The translations under genes and the position numbers were made by a program. Below are positions 36,036 through 45,657 of a stretch of 64,000 nucleotides of DNA, in pieces (position 1 is the stretch's first letter; each line of letters starts with the position of its first letter). Location of the stretch: NCBI RefSeq assembly GCF_016342705.1, contig NZ_JAEINV010000005.1, positions 177,321 to 241,320 of the forward strand, given 5' to 3'. Below the pieces are notes generated by a model, which worked only from the letters and a program-made list of their open reading frames with translations, had not been told where the DNA came from and did not search any database. The stretch is from Lutibacter sp. GTDB taxonomy: Bacteria > Bacteroidota > Bacteroidia > Flavobacteriales > Flavobacteriaceae.

Positions 36036-37025
36036 CTATACTAAACCATTTGCAATTAAATATTCACCAATTTGAATAGTATTAGTTGCAGCTCCTTTAC
36101 GCAAGTTATCAGATACAATCCACATATTTAAGGAATTTGGTAACGATTCGTCTCTTCTAATACGTCCAACAAAAACTTCATCTTTATTGTTCGCATACAT
36201 TGGCATTGGATAGGTATTTGTATCTAAATTATCTTGCACAATAACTCCAGGTGTTGCAGCTAATAATTTACGAACATCTGCTAAATCAAAATCATTTTCA
36301 AACTGTACATTTACCGCTTCAGAATGTCCACCAGAAGTTGGAATTCGCACTGCAGTTGCAGTAACTGAGAAAGATTGATCGTTTAAAATTTTCTTTGGTT
36401 CTTTCACTAATTTCATTTCTTCTTTAGTATATCCATTCTCTAAAAACACATCACACTGTGGAATTGCATTTCTATGAATTGGATAATGATATGCCATTTC
36501 TCCTTTAATTCCTTTCTCTTCGTTTTCTAATTGTTGAACAGCTTTTACACCAGTTCCTGAAACAGATTGGTAGGTAGAAATTACCACACGTTTCATTTTA
36601 TATTTTTTATGAAGTGGAGCCAAAGCCATTACTAACTGAATAGTTGAACAGTTTGGGTTTGCAATAATTTTATCTTCTTTTGTTAATTCGCTTCCATTAA
36701 TTTCTGGAACTATTAATTTTTTTGAAGGATCCATTCTCCAAGCAGAAGAATTGTCAACAACTGTACAACCAACTTCAGCAAATTTTGGAGCCCATAATTC
36801 AGAAGTTGTTCCACCTGCAGAAAACAATGCAATGTCTGGTTTTGCATCCACAGCATCTTGCATTCCAATAATAGTATATTTTTTACCCTTATATTCTAAT
36901 TGTTTGCCAACAGAGCGCTCTGAAGCAACTAATAATAATTCTGTAATTGGAAAATTACGTTCCGCTAATACTTGTAACATTACATTACCTACCATTCCGG
37001 TAGCGCCTACAACAGCTACTTTCAT
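36036..37025 (-). CDS. asd: aspartate-semialdehyde dehydrogenase
   Basis: This 329-residue enzyme makes aspartate semialdehyde from aspartyl phosphate, the branch point of lysine, methionine and threonine synthesis. The NADP-binding motif VVGATGMVGNVM (about 4-15) is present. The catalytic Cys lies in NPNCSTIQ (about residue 128), and the active-site His is in the RIPTSGGHSEAV segment. The C-terminal domain ends with the conserved RKGAATNTIQI. It is monocistronic. Confidence 0.96.
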   Translation of the reverse strand: MKVAVVGATGMVGNVMLQVLAERNFPITELLLVASERSVGKQLEYKGKKYTIIGMQDAVDAKPDIALFSAGGTTSELWAPKFAEVGCTVVDNSSAWRMDPSKKLIVPEINGSELTKEDKIIANPNCSTIQLVMALAPLHKKYKMKRVVISTYQSVSGTGVKAVQQLENEEKGIKGEMAYHYPIHRNAIPQCDVFLENGYTKEEMKLVKEPKKILNDQSFSVTATAVRIPTSGGHSEAVNVQFENDFDLADVRKLLAATPGVIVQDNLDTNTYPMPMYANNKDEVFVGRIRRDESLPNSLNMWIVSDNLRKGAATNTIQIGEYLIANGLV

Positions 37026-37171
37026 CTTTATGAATTTAAATTTTAATACTACGCAAATTTTATAAAAAAAGGTGACAAACCATCATTAATAAATAAAAAT
37101 TAACAAATAAATAAATTTTTGTTAAAAAAAAGTATTATGATTCTGAAAACTAATAGTTATTATAAAATACG

Positions 37172-37179
37172 TAATTTTG
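37172..37179 (+). promoter_or_regulatory. -7 promoter element of the U32-ferredoxin operon
   Basis: TAATTTTG matches TAnnTTTG and lies 19 bp before the ATG at 37199. Confidence 0.55.
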
Positions 37180-37198
37180 CAAAAAATCAAAAAAAAGA

Positions 37199-38452
37199 AT
37201 GACTACTACAGGAAAAATTGAATTAATGGCTCCTGCCGGAAATTTTGAATCTTTACAAGCTGCTTTAGATAATGGCGCAGATTCAATATATTTTGGTGTT
37301 GAGCAACTAAATATGCGGGCAAGAGCATCTATTAATTTTACATTGGACGATTTAAAAGAAATTTCAGAAAGATGTAAAGCTAAAAATGTTAGAACATATT
37401 TAACATTAAACACTATTATTTACGATCACGATTTAAGTATTGTTAAAACACTATTACAAAAAGCAAAAGATGCAGATATTACAGCAGTAATTGCCATGGA
37501 TCAGGCTGTTATTGCATCGGCAAGAGCTATTGGAATGGAAGTACATATTTCTACTCAAATTAATATTACAAATATAGAAACCGCAAGATTTTACGCCATG
37601 TTTGCAGATACTATGGTGTTAAGTAGAGAGTTAAGTTTGCGTCAGGTTAAAAAAATAACTGAACAAATTGCCAAAGAAAACATTTGTGGTCCATCAGGAA
37701 ATTTATTAGAAATTGAGATTTTTGGACATGGAGCATTATGTATGGCTGTTTCTGGAAAATGTTATATGAGTTTACATTCTTCAAATTCTTCAGCAAACAG
37801 AGGTGCTTGCAAGCAAAATTGTAGAAAAAAATACACTGTTATTGATCAGGAAACTGGTTTTGAAATGGAATTGGATAATGAGTATATTATGTCGCCAAAA
37901 GATTTATGTACCATCGATTTTTTAGATCAAATATTAGATGCTGGCGTAAAAGTATTGAAAATTGAAGGCCGAGGAAGAGCTCCAGAATATGTAGCAAATG
38001 TTATTAAATGTTATCGTGATGCTATTGATAGTATTGAAGCAGGAACTTACAACAAAGAAAAAGTAATTTCTTGGATGTTAGAGCTAGAAAAAGTATATAA
38101 TCGTGGTTTTTGGAGTGGCTATTATTTAGGTCAAAAATTAGGCGAATGGAGTAATGGTTCTGGAAGCCATGCTACACAAAAGAAAGTGTATGTTGGTAAA
38201 GGAATGCACTTTTTCCCAAAAGCAAATATTGGCGAATTTAAAATTGAAGCCTACGATATAAATGTTGGAGATACTATTTTAATAACCGGTCCAACAACGG
38301 GTGCCAAGGAAATGCAAATAGGCCAAATGTTTGTAAATGATGTTGAAGGAAGTAGCGCTCAAAAAGGTGATTCTTGTACTATTCCTTTAAATTTTAGAAT
38401 TAGACCTTCCGATAAACTATATAAAATAGTTGAAAACAAAGTAGAAGCTTAA
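37199..38452 (+). CDS. peptidase U32 family protein (TrhP-like tRNA hydroxylation protein)
   Basis: This 417-residue protein carries the U32 signature around EIFGHGALCMAVSGKCYMS (about 177-195), followed by further cysteines (GACKQNCRKKY). The N-terminus MAPAGNFESLQAALDNGADSIYFG is a TIM-barrel start typical of the family. The closest characterised relatives, E. coli TrhP/YegQ, take part in 5-hydroxyuridine formation in tRNA and depend on iron-sulfur cluster assembly. The next gene, a ferredoxin, starts at the base after its stop codon, so the two are translationally coupled. That supports an electron-transfer partnership, which is inference. Confidence 0.88.
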   Translation: MTTTGKIELMAPAGNFESLQAALDNGADSIYFGVEQLNMRARASINFTLDDLKEISERCKAKNVRTYLTLNTIIYDHDLSIVKTLLQKAKDADITAVIAMDQAVIASARAIGMEVHISTQINITNIETARFYAMFADTMVLSRELSLRQVKKITEQIAKENICGPSGNLLEIEIFGHGALCMAVSGKCYMSLHSSNSSANRGACKQNCRKKYTVIDQETGFEMELDNEYIMSPKDLCTIDFLDQILDAGVKVLKIEGRGRAPEYVANVIKCYRDAIDSIEAGTYNKEKVISWMLELEKVYNRGFWSGYYLGQKLGEWSNGSGSHATQKKVYVGKGMHFFPKANIGEFKIEAYDINVGDTILITGPTTGAKEMQIGQMFVNDVEGSSAQKGDSCTIPLNFRIRPSDKLYKIVENKVEA

Positions 38453-38683
38453 ATGGTAATTATAACGTTGCAAAGAGCCAAATGTATTGGCTGTAATTAC
38501 TGTGTAGAATTGGCTCCAGCTCAGTTTCAAATGTCTAAAAAAGATGGCAAATCGGTGTTGCTTCATTCTAAAGAAAAAAAGGGATTTTTTACTATAAAAT
38601 CACAGGATGAAACCATTTTTAACGACAGCATAAAAGCTAAAGAAGCTTGTCCGGTAAAAATTATTGATGTAAAACAAACATAA
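38453..38683 (+). CDS. ferredoxin, single 4Fe-4S type
   Basis: This 76-residue protein carries CIGCNYC (residues 11-17) and a distal Cys-Pro (EACPVKII, about 65-72), giving the four ligands of one [4Fe-4S] cluster (CxxCxxC plus CP). A short insert sits between the two parts. It starts immediately after the U32 gene and ends the operon. It probably delivers electrons to that enzyme. Confidence 0.85.
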   Translation: MVIITLQRAKCIGCNYCVELAPAQFQMSKKDGKSVLLHSKEKKGFFTIKSQDETIFNDSIKAKEACPVKIIDVKQT

Positions 38684-38723
38684 ATTCCAGTTTTTATCGT
38701 TTTACAGTTCGTAATTTTAATTA

Positions 38724-38731
38724 TATCTTTA
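38724..38731 (+). promoter_or_regulatory. -7-like promoter element for ricT
   Basis: TATCTTTA matches TAnnTTT with A in place of the final G, 65 bp before the ATG at 38797. Confidence 0.35.
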
Positions 38732-38796
38732 CAAATTAGTGAAGATAGTATAATTGTATTTTTCAATTTACTTAACCGTTTAAAATTTAAACATAT

Positions 38797-40287
38797 ATGA
38801 GCTGTAATAGTTGCTCTTCAGATATAAATAGTGTGCCCAAAGGGTGTAAAAGTAATGGAAGTTGTGGCACAGGAGACTGTGAAAAGCTTTCTGTGTTCGA
38901 TTGGTTGGCTAATATGGCATTGCCTGCGGGTCAGGAACCAATGAATATTGTTGAGGTTCGTTTTAAAAACGGGCGAAAACATTTTTTTAGAAACACCGAT
39001 AAATTACAAATTTCAATTGGCGATGTTGTTGCTGTTGAAGGAAACCCTGGTCACGATATTGGAACTGTTTCTTTAGTAGGTGAACTTATTAAAGTTCAAA
39101 TGAAGCGAAAAGGAATAGCCGTTGATAGCGAAGAAGTTAAAAAAATATACCGAAAAGCTACTCAAAAAGATATTGATATTTGGAATGCTGCTCGTGATAA
39201 AGAATACGATACACAATATAAAGGGCGTGAAATTTTAGGTAAATTAGGACTTAAAATGAAACTGTCAGATGTGGAATATCAAGGTGATGGAAACAAAGCT
39301 ACTTTTTATTATACAGCTGATGACCGAGTTGATTTCAGACAATTAATTAGAGATTTTGCCAGCACTTTTAATATTCGTATTGAAATGAAACAAGTTGGTT
39401 TACGTCAAGAAGCTGCCCGTTTAGGTGGCGTTGGTTCTTGTGGTAGAGAATTATGTTGTTCTACTTGGTTAACCGATTTACGAAAAGTGAATACTACAGC
39501 TGCTCGCTACCAACAATTATCACTAAATCCACAAAAATTAGCGGGTCAATGTGGTAAATTAAAGTGTTGTTTAAATTATGAATTAGACACCTACGTTGAC
39601 GCTTTAAAAGAATTTCCAAAACAAGATACCGTTTTAAAAACCGAAAAAGGTGAAGCCGTTTTTGTGAAAATGGACATTTTTAAAGGATTACTTTGGTATA
39701 CCTATAAAGAAAATAGAGCAAAGTGGTATAAACTTACGTTGGAACAAGTTCAGGAAATAATTTCTGCTAATAAAAATCGCGAAGTGGTAGCCTCTTTAGA
39801 AGAATATGAATCTGAAATTATTGAAGCTCCAAAAGCTGAATATGAAGATGTTGTTGGGCAAGATAGCTTAACAAGATTTGATGCTCCTAAAAATAGAAAA
39901 AAACGTAAAAACAAAAACAAAAGACCACAAAACGCTGACCCAAATCAACCAATTAAGGCAACTAAAAATCAGAGGCAACAACCTCAAAAACAACAAAGTC
40001 AAGGTCAACAAGCGAGGGTAAAGCAAAAACCTAATTTTAATAAAAAACCTGCCAATCAAGTAGCCGAAAATAAAAATTCAGAGGGTGTTAATACCCCAAA
40101 AACGAATCCGAAAAAACAGCCTATTCGTAAAAAGGTAACTACACCTCAGCCTCAAAAGGCACAACAAAATATTGAGAATAAAGCGGTAAATACTCCAATT
40201 CCGATAGGTAATAAACCTAAAAACAAGAATAGAAATAAAAAAAGAAGACCTCCTAAAAAAGACTCTAATAATACAGAAAATGCATAA
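38797..40287 (+). CDS. ricT: PSP1-domain RicT/YaaT-like protein
   Basis: This 496-residue protein has a cysteine-rich N-terminus (SCNSCSSDI, SCGTGDC) and a PSP1 domain at about 50-280. The Fe-S cysteines are visible in GSCGRELCCSTW and CGKLKCCLNY. In Bacillus, RicT/YaaT works with RicA and RicF as an Fe-S complex that affects RNA processing and development; no RicA or RicF gene is nearby. The last 130 residues are a low-complexity Lys/Asn/Gln/Pro-rich tail that Bacillus RicT lacks. It overlaps gldH by 8 bp, so it is co-translated with an envelope gene. Confidence 0.88.
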   Translation: MSCNSCSSDINSVPKGCKSNGSCGTGDCEKLSVFDWLANMALPAGQEPMNIVEVRFKNGRKHFFRNTDKLQISIGDVVAVEGNPGHDIGTVSLVGELIKVQMKRKGIAVDSEEVKKIYRKATQKDIDIWNAARDKEYDTQYKGREILGKLGLKMKLSDVEYQGDGNKATFYYTADDRVDFRQLIRDFASTFNIRIEMKQVGLRQEAARLGGVGSCGRELCCSTWLTDLRKVNTTAARYQQLSLNPQKLAGQCGKLKCCLNYELDTYVDALKEFPKQDTVLKTEKGEAVFVKMDIFKGLLWYTYKENRAKWYKLTLEQVQEIISANKNREVVASLEEYESEIIEAPKAEYEDVVGQDSLTRFDAPKNRKKRKNKNKRPQNADPNQPIKATKNQRQQPQKQQSQGQQARVKQKPNFNKKPANQVAENKNSEGVNTPKTNPKKQPIRKKVTTPQPQKAQQNIENKAVNTPIPIGNKPKNKNRNKKRRPPKKDSNNTENA

Positions 40288-40762
40288 ACAAGCACTATTT
40301 TTTTTATGTGGCTTATTGTTTTTGTCTTGTGGTGAAAACAAATTATACGATCAATTTCAATCTGTAGAAAATTTAGAGTGGTCTGCTGAAACCAATTTTG
40401 AATTTATTGTTAGTAATACCGATACTATTTCAAAAAGAAATGTGTTTATAAATATTAGAAATAATAAAAATTACGAATTCAGTTCGTTATTCTTAATTGC
40501 AAAAATAGAATTCCCAAGCGGTTATAAATTGGTAGATACGTTGGAATATGAAATGACAAATGCACAAGGAAAATTTTTAGGACAAGGTTTCTCTGATGTA
40601 AAAGAGAATAAATTATTTTTAAGGGAAAATGTAGTGTTATCCGAAAAAGGAGATTACAAATTTTTAATTCAACAAGCAACAAGAAGTATTAACGATATAG
40701 ATGGTAAAAATCCTTTAAAAGGTATTACCGATGTAGGTTTAAGCATAGAAAAAGTTAAATAA
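40280..40762 (+). CDS. gldH: gliding motility lipoprotein GldH
   Basis: This 160-residue lipoprotein has a lipobox signal peptide (LLFLSC, Cys17). It contains the GldH hallmark ENKLYDQFQSV and a beta-rich body with KGDYKFLIQQATR. GldH is required for gliding and type IX secretion-linked motility in Flavobacterium and localises to the cell envelope. Its start codon lies within ricT and its stop shares a base with the PBP1A start, so it sits in a tight operon. The presence of gldH supports assignment to the Flavobacteriia; gliding itself needs many further gld genes not in this window. Confidence 0.93.
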   Translation: MHKQALFFLCGLLFLSCGENKLYDQFQSVENLEWSAETNFEFIVSNTDTISKRNVFINIRNNKNYEFSSLFLIAKIEFPSGYKLVDTLEYEMTNAQGKFLGQGFSDVKENKLFLRENVVLSEKGDYKFLIQQATRSINDIDGKNPLKGITDVGLSIEKVK

Positions 40763-43050
40763 TGGCAAAAAAAAATACAGCTGCACCAAATTTTTCTAAA
40801 TATATAAAGTGGTTTTGGATGACCATTTTATCAGGAACAATTGCATTAATAATATTGTTTTTATTAGCGTCTTGGGGAGTTTTTGGACCGCTTCCAACTT
40901 TTGAAGAATTAGAAAATCCAGAAAATAACTTAGCTACTGAGGTTATTTCAATTGATGGAAAAACCTTAGGGAAATATGCATTTGAAAATAGAACTCCTAT
41001 TAAATTTAAAGATTTAAATCAGAACATTGTAAATGCACTAATTGCAACTGAAGATGAACGTTTTTACGAACACTCAGGGATTGATGTAAGAGCAACGGTT
41101 AGAGCCGCTGTATTAATGGGGAAAGATGGTGGAGGAAGCACCATAACGCAACAATTAGCAAAGTTACTGTTTCATGGCGAAGGTTCTAAAAGTTTACCTG
41201 AACGTATTCTTCAAAAATTTAAAGAGTATGTAATTGCTGTTAAATTAGAGCGCCAATACACCAAACAAGAAATTTTAACAATGTACTTAAACAAGTACGA
41301 CTTTTTAAATTTAGCGGTTGGTATTCGTTCTGCATCACGTATTTATTTTGGAAAAGAACCCATTGAATTATCTGTAAAGGAATCTGCAATGTTAGTGGGA
41401 ATGCTTAAAAATGCCTCTTTTTATAATCCTTTAAGATTTGAAGAAAGAGTAAAAAACAGAAGAAATACTGTTTTAGGGCAAATGTATAAAAACGATTTTA
41501 TCACCAAAGTTGAAAGAGATTCATTACAAAGCACGCCTCTTAATTTAAATGTAAACCGAGAAAGTCATAGTGATGGCTATGCAACATATTTTAGAGAATA
41601 TTTGCGTGATTTTATGAAAACTTGGATTAAAGAGCATCCAAAGCCTGATGGAACAGAATATAACTTGCACAGAGATGGTTTAAAAATTTATGTAACGATA
41701 GATTCCCGTATGCAAAAATATGCTGAAGAAGCAATGGCTGAACATATGGCAAATTTGCAACGTGTTTTTAATAAAGAGCAAAAGAAAAATAAAAATGCCC
41801 CTTTTTATGATTTAGACGATACTCAAATTGAATCAACAATTTTGCAAGCTATGAAACGTTCAAATCGCTGGATTAGAATGAGTGCAAATGGTGCTTCAGA
41901 TGAAGAAATTTTAAAATCTTTTGATGAAAAAACAGATATGCGAGTTTTTAATTGGAAAGGCGAATTAGACACCATAATGTCTCCAAAAGATTCCATTTTT
42001 TATTACAAGCAAATATTAAGATCTGGTTTGTTTTCTGTTGAACCACAAACAGGTCATGTAAAAGCCTGGGTTGGAGGCATCAATTACAAACATTTTCAAT
42101 TTGATGCCGTTAAACAACAAAAACGTCAAGTTGGTTCAACATTTAAACCATTTGTATATGCAACTGCAATAAATCAGTTAAACTTATCACCTTGTCAAAA
42201 ATTTCCTAACATTCCATATACTATTTTAAAAGAAAAATATGAAATGCCTGAAGATTGGACTCCGAAAAATGCAGACAATAAATACGGTGGGGAATTAACC
42301 TTAAAACAAGCATTAGCTGGTTCTGTAAACGTTATTACCGCTAAGTTAATTGATATGGTAAACCCTAAAAATGTGGTAATATTGGCTAAAAGTGCAGGGA
42401 TAGAAAGTGAAATTCCTGAAGTTCCATCAATTGCATTGGGATCCGTAGATTTATCATTATTTGAAATGGTTGGAGCGTATTCAACTTTTGCAAATAAAGG
42501 TTTACGCATTGAGCCTATGATGATTTTAAAAATTGAAGACAAAAACGGAACTGTTTTAGAGCAATTTATTCCAAATTCTAAAGAAGTTTTAAGTGAGGAA
42601 TCTGCCTATGTTATTACCAATTTGTTAGAAGGTGTGACCGAAGGAGGTTCAGGTATTCGTTTAAGAACTAGCGGAGGTTATTATCCAGATAATGTTGTTA
42701 CAGGTTATCCTTATAAATTTACAAATGCCATTGCCGGTAAAACAGGAACCACTCAAAATCAATCAGATGGTTGGTTTATGGGAATTGTTCCAAATTTAGC
42801 TACAGGTGTTTGGGTTGGTGGTGAAGATAGAGCAACACATTTTAGAGGAATTACTTTCGGACAAGGAGCTACAATGGCTTTACCTATTTGGGCTTTATAT
42901 TACAGAAAAATGTATGCCGATCCAACTTTAAATGTTAGTAAAGAAGCTTTTGAAAGACCCGAAAACTTAACTATTAATATTGATTGTTCTAAGGAAAGTC
43001 TTGATAAAGAAAATTTATTAAATTCTTCGGAAGAAGTACCAGAATTTTAA
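40762..43050 (+). CDS. penicillin-binding protein 1A, bifunctional
   Basis: This 762-residue peptidoglycan synthase has a cytosolic tail, one membrane helix (about 15-37), a GT51 transglycosylase domain (about 65-245), and a transpeptidase domain (about 420-690). The transglycosylase motifs ATEDERFYEHSG and GGGSTITQQLAKLL contain the catalytic Glu. The transpeptidase has its nucleophile Ser in VGSTFKPF, SVN in AGSVNVIT, and KTGTT. It polymerises and crosslinks glycan strands at the cell surface. The start overlaps gldH by one base. Confidence 0.95.
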   Translation: MAKKNTAAPNFSKYIKWFWMTILSGTIALIILFLLASWGVFGPLPTFEELENPENNLATEVISIDGKTLGKYAFENRTPIKFKDLNQNIVNALIATEDERFYEHSGIDVRATVRAAVLMGKDGGGSTITQQLAKLLFHGEGSKSLPERILQKFKEYVIAVKLERQYTKQEILTMYLNKYDFLNLAVGIRSASRIYFGKEPIELSVKESAMLVGMLKNASFYNPLRFEERVKNRRNTVLGQMYKNDFITKVERDSLQSTPLNLNVNRESHSDGYATYFREYLRDFMKTWIKEHPKPDGTEYNLHRDGLKIYVTIDSRMQKYAEEAMAEHMANLQRVFNKEQKKNKNAPFYDLDDTQIESTILQAMKRSNRWIRMSANGASDEEILKSFDEKTDMRVFNWKGELDTIMSPKDSIFYYKQILRSGLFSVEPQTGHVKAWVGGINYKHFQFDAVKQQKRQVGSTFKPFVYATAINQLNLSPCQKFPNIPYTILKEKYEMPEDWTPKNADNKYGGELTLKQALAGSVNVITAKLIDMVNPKNVVILAKSAGIESEIPEVPSIALGSVDLSLFEMVGAYSTFANKGLRIEPMMILKIEDKNGTVLEQFIPNSKEVLSEESAYVITNLLEGVTEGGSGIRLRTSGGYYPDNVVTGYPYKFTNAIAGKTGTTQNQSDGWFMGIVPNLATGVWVGGEDRATHFRGITFGQGATMALPIWALYYRKMYADPTLNVSKEAFERPENLTINIDCSKESLDKENLLNSSEEVPEF

Positions 43051-43055
43051 TGTAA

Positions 43056-44876
43056 ATGAGTATTATACCTTTTTGGAAACCAACTAAAGAAACTATTGAA
43101 CAAAGCAACATTTACAAAATGATGCAAAAACAAGGTTTTGAAAATTATCAAGACTTTTGGAAATGGTCAGTAACAAACAAAGAGGATTTTTGGAAAGAAA
43201 CTGTTCTAAATTTAAACATACAATTAGCTCAAAAATATACGTCAATAGTTGATACTTCAAAAGGTGTAGAAAATGCCGAATGGTTAAAAAATGCCAAATT
43301 AAATATTGTTGATTCTTGTTTTCAAAATAATGAGGAAGCAATTGCAGTCATTTTTCAGAAAGAAGGAAAAGAACTTCAAAAAGTAAGTCAAAAACAACTA
43401 CTTGAACTTGTTAATAAAATAGCCAATAGTTTAATTGATTTAGGTTTAAAAGAAGGCGATAGCATTGCCATTGATATGCCCATGACATTAGAAGCTGTTG
43501 CAGTTTATTTGGCTGGAATTAAAGCCGGAATGCCCATTGTAACTATTGCTGATAGTTTTACACCCAATGAAATTGAAATTAGATTAAAAATAACCCAACC
43601 AAAAGTTATTTTTACACAAGATGTAAATAAAAGAGCGGGAAAAGAAATTCCACTTTACGCTAAAGTTATAGAAGCAAATGCTCCAAAAGCAATTGTTTTA
43701 AAATCTTCAAAAGAAAATATTCTACTAAGAAAAGATGATGTTTTTTGGGAAGCATTTTTAAGTTCAAAAACAAAATTTAAAACAGTTATTCAAAACCCAG
43801 AAGATATAATTACCATCCTTTTTTCATCTGGAACAACTGGTGAACCAAAAGCAATTCCTTGGACGCATACAACTCCAATAAAAGGCGCAAGCGATGGCTA
43901 TTATCACCAAGATATTCATAAAAACGATGTGGTGTGTTGGCCTACAAATTTAGGTTGGATGATGGGACCTTGGCTTGTATTTGCTTCATTAATAAACAAA
44001 GCAACTATTGCTTTGTATTATGATATGCCAACTGGAGACGGTTTTGGTGAATTTATTGAAAATGCAAAAGTTACCATGTTGGGCGTTATTCCAAGCTTTG
44101 TGAAGTACTGGAAAACTTCAAAAAATATGGAAAAATATAACTGGAATTCTATAAAGTGTTTTAGTTCAACTGGTGAAGTTTCTAATGCCGAAGAAATGAT
44201 TTATCTAATGCAATTAGCAAATAACAAACCAGTTATTGAATATTGTGGAGGTACTGAAATTGGTGGTGGTTATGTTACAAGTACTGTTGTTCAGCCAAAT
44301 ATTGCAAGTACATTTTCTACCCAAGCATTGGGTGGAGAATTTGTTTTGTTAAATGATGATCACAATAAATGTTCAAAAGGAGAGTTATTTTTAATTCCAC
44401 CAATTATGGGATTGTCTAATACACTTTTAAACAGAGATCATTTTAATGTGTATTACAAAAACACGCCTGCTTTTGAAGGTAAGTTATTAAGAAGGCATGG
44501 TGATGAGTTGGAAGAATTAGAAAACGGGTATTACAAAGCGCAAGGAAGAGTTGATGACGCCATGAATTTAGGTGGTATAAAAGTAAGTTCTGTTCAAATT
44601 GAAGAAGTTTTAAATTCATTAGAGTTTATTAAAGAATCTGCGGCAATAGCAGTTTCCCCAGAAAATGGAGGGCCAAGTTTATTGGTTATTTTTTATATAG
44701 AAAACCCTTCACATTTAATAGAAAACGAACGTTTGTTTAAAGCTATTAACAGCATAAAAGAACAACTAAATCCACTTTTTAAAGTGCACGATTTAGTGAA
44801 AATTGAAGCCTTACCAAGAACGGCTTCAAATAAAATAATGAGACGAAATTTAAGAGATATATACGAAAGTAAATGA
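43056..44876 (+). CDS. acyl-CoA synthetase (AMP-forming), acetyl-CoA synthetase-like
   Basis: This 606-residue adenylate-forming enzyme activates a carboxylic acid to its CoA thioester. The ATP-binding P-loop FSSGTTGEPKAIP (about 256-268) is present, as are the YCGGTEIGGGY motif (A5), the GRVDDAMNLGGIKVSS hinge (A8) and the catalytic Lys in TASNKIMRRNLRD near the C-terminus. The N-terminal region resembles that of acetyl-CoA synthetases. The acid substrate is not identifiable. It starts 5 bp after PBP1A and ends overlapping xth by 4 bp. Confidence 0.88.
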   Translation: MSIIPFWKPTKETIEQSNIYKMMQKQGFENYQDFWKWSVTNKEDFWKETVLNLNIQLAQKYTSIVDTSKGVENAEWLKNAKLNIVDSCFQNNEEAIAVIFQKEGKELQKVSQKQLLELVNKIANSLIDLGLKEGDSIAIDMPMTLEAVAVYLAGIKAGMPIVTIADSFTPNEIEIRLKITQPKVIFTQDVNKRAGKEIPLYAKVIEANAPKAIVLKSSKENILLRKDDVFWEAFLSSKTKFKTVIQNPEDIITILFSSGTTGEPKAIPWTHTTPIKGASDGYYHQDIHKNDVVCWPTNLGWMMGPWLVFASLINKATIALYYDMPTGDGFGEFIENAKVTMLGVIPSFVKYWKTSKNMEKYNWNSIKCFSSTGEVSNAEEMIYLMQLANNKPVIEYCGGTEIGGGYVTSTVVQPNIASTFSTQALGGEFVLLNDDHNKCSKGELFLIPPIMGLSNTLLNRDHFNVYYKNTPAFEGKLLRRHGDELEELENGYYKAQGRVDDAMNLGGIKVSSVQIEEVLNSLEFIKESAAIAVSPENGGPSLLVIFYIENPSHLIENERLFKAINSIKEQLNPLFKVHDLVKIEALPRTASNKIMRRNLRDIYESK

Positions 44877-45634
44877 AAATAATATCATACAACGTAAACG
44901 GAATTAGAGCTGCATTAAAAAAAGGTTTTATAGAATGGTTACAAGCTTCAAATCCTGATGTAATTTGCATACAAGAAACAAAAGCACATAAAGATCAGTT
45001 GGATTTAAGCGTTTTTGAGGAAGCAGGTTATCCTTATCATTATTGGTTTTCTGCACAAAAAAAAGGGTATAGTAGCGTTGCTGTTTTATCTAAAATAAAA
45101 CCAAATAACGTGGAATATGGAACCGGAATTAAATCTATGGATTTTGAAGGTAGAAATTTACGCTTAGATTTTGACGATCTTTCGGTAATGAGTTTGTATT
45201 TACCATCTGGAACAAATGATGATAGACTTGATTTTAAGCTAAACTATATGGCTGAATTTCAGGAATATGTAAATGAATTGACAAAAAAAATACCTAATAT
45301 TGTTATCTCGGGTGATTATAATATTTGTCATACAGAAATTGATATCCATAATCCAAAACAAAACGCAAATACTTCAGGTTTTTTGCCTGTTGAACGCGAG
45401 TGGTTAGGGCAATTTATTGATAGTGGTTTTGTAGACTCTTTTCGTCATTTAAATAAAGAACCGCACAATTACAGTTGGTGGAGTTATAGAGCTAACGCCA
45501 GAAACAATAATAAAGGTTGGCGAATAGATTATCATATGGTTAGTGAGCCTTTAAAAACCCGAATAAAAAGAGCTTATATTTTGCCTGAAGCAAAACACTC
45601 TGATCATTGTCCAATAGTAGTAGAAATAGAATAA
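44873..45634 (+). CDS. xth: exodeoxyribonuclease III
   Basis: This 253-residue AP endonuclease/exonuclease of the EEP superfamily cuts DNA at abasic sites during base-excision repair. Catalytic motifs are complete: NVNGIRAA (Asn7), IQETKAHKDQ (Glu34), SGDYNICH (Asp/Asn), WRIDYH and SDHCPIV (Asp/His pair). The start codon overlaps the stop of the upstream acyl-CoA synthetase gene (ATGA), suggesting translational coupling. Confidence 0.96.
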   Translation: MKIISYNVNGIRAALKKGFIEWLQASNPDVICIQETKAHKDQLDLSVFEEAGYPYHYWFSAQKKGYSSVAVLSKIKPNNVEYGTGIKSMDFEGRNLRLDFDDLSVMSLYLPSGTNDDRLDFKLNYMAEFQEYVNELTKKIPNIVISGDYNICHTEIDIHNPKQNANTSGFLPVEREWLGQFIDSGFVDSFRHLNKEPHNYSWWSYRANARNNNKGWRIDYHMVSEPLKTRIKRAYILPEAKHSDHCPIVVEIE

Positions 45635-45657
45635 AAATATATATAAAGTAAAATATT

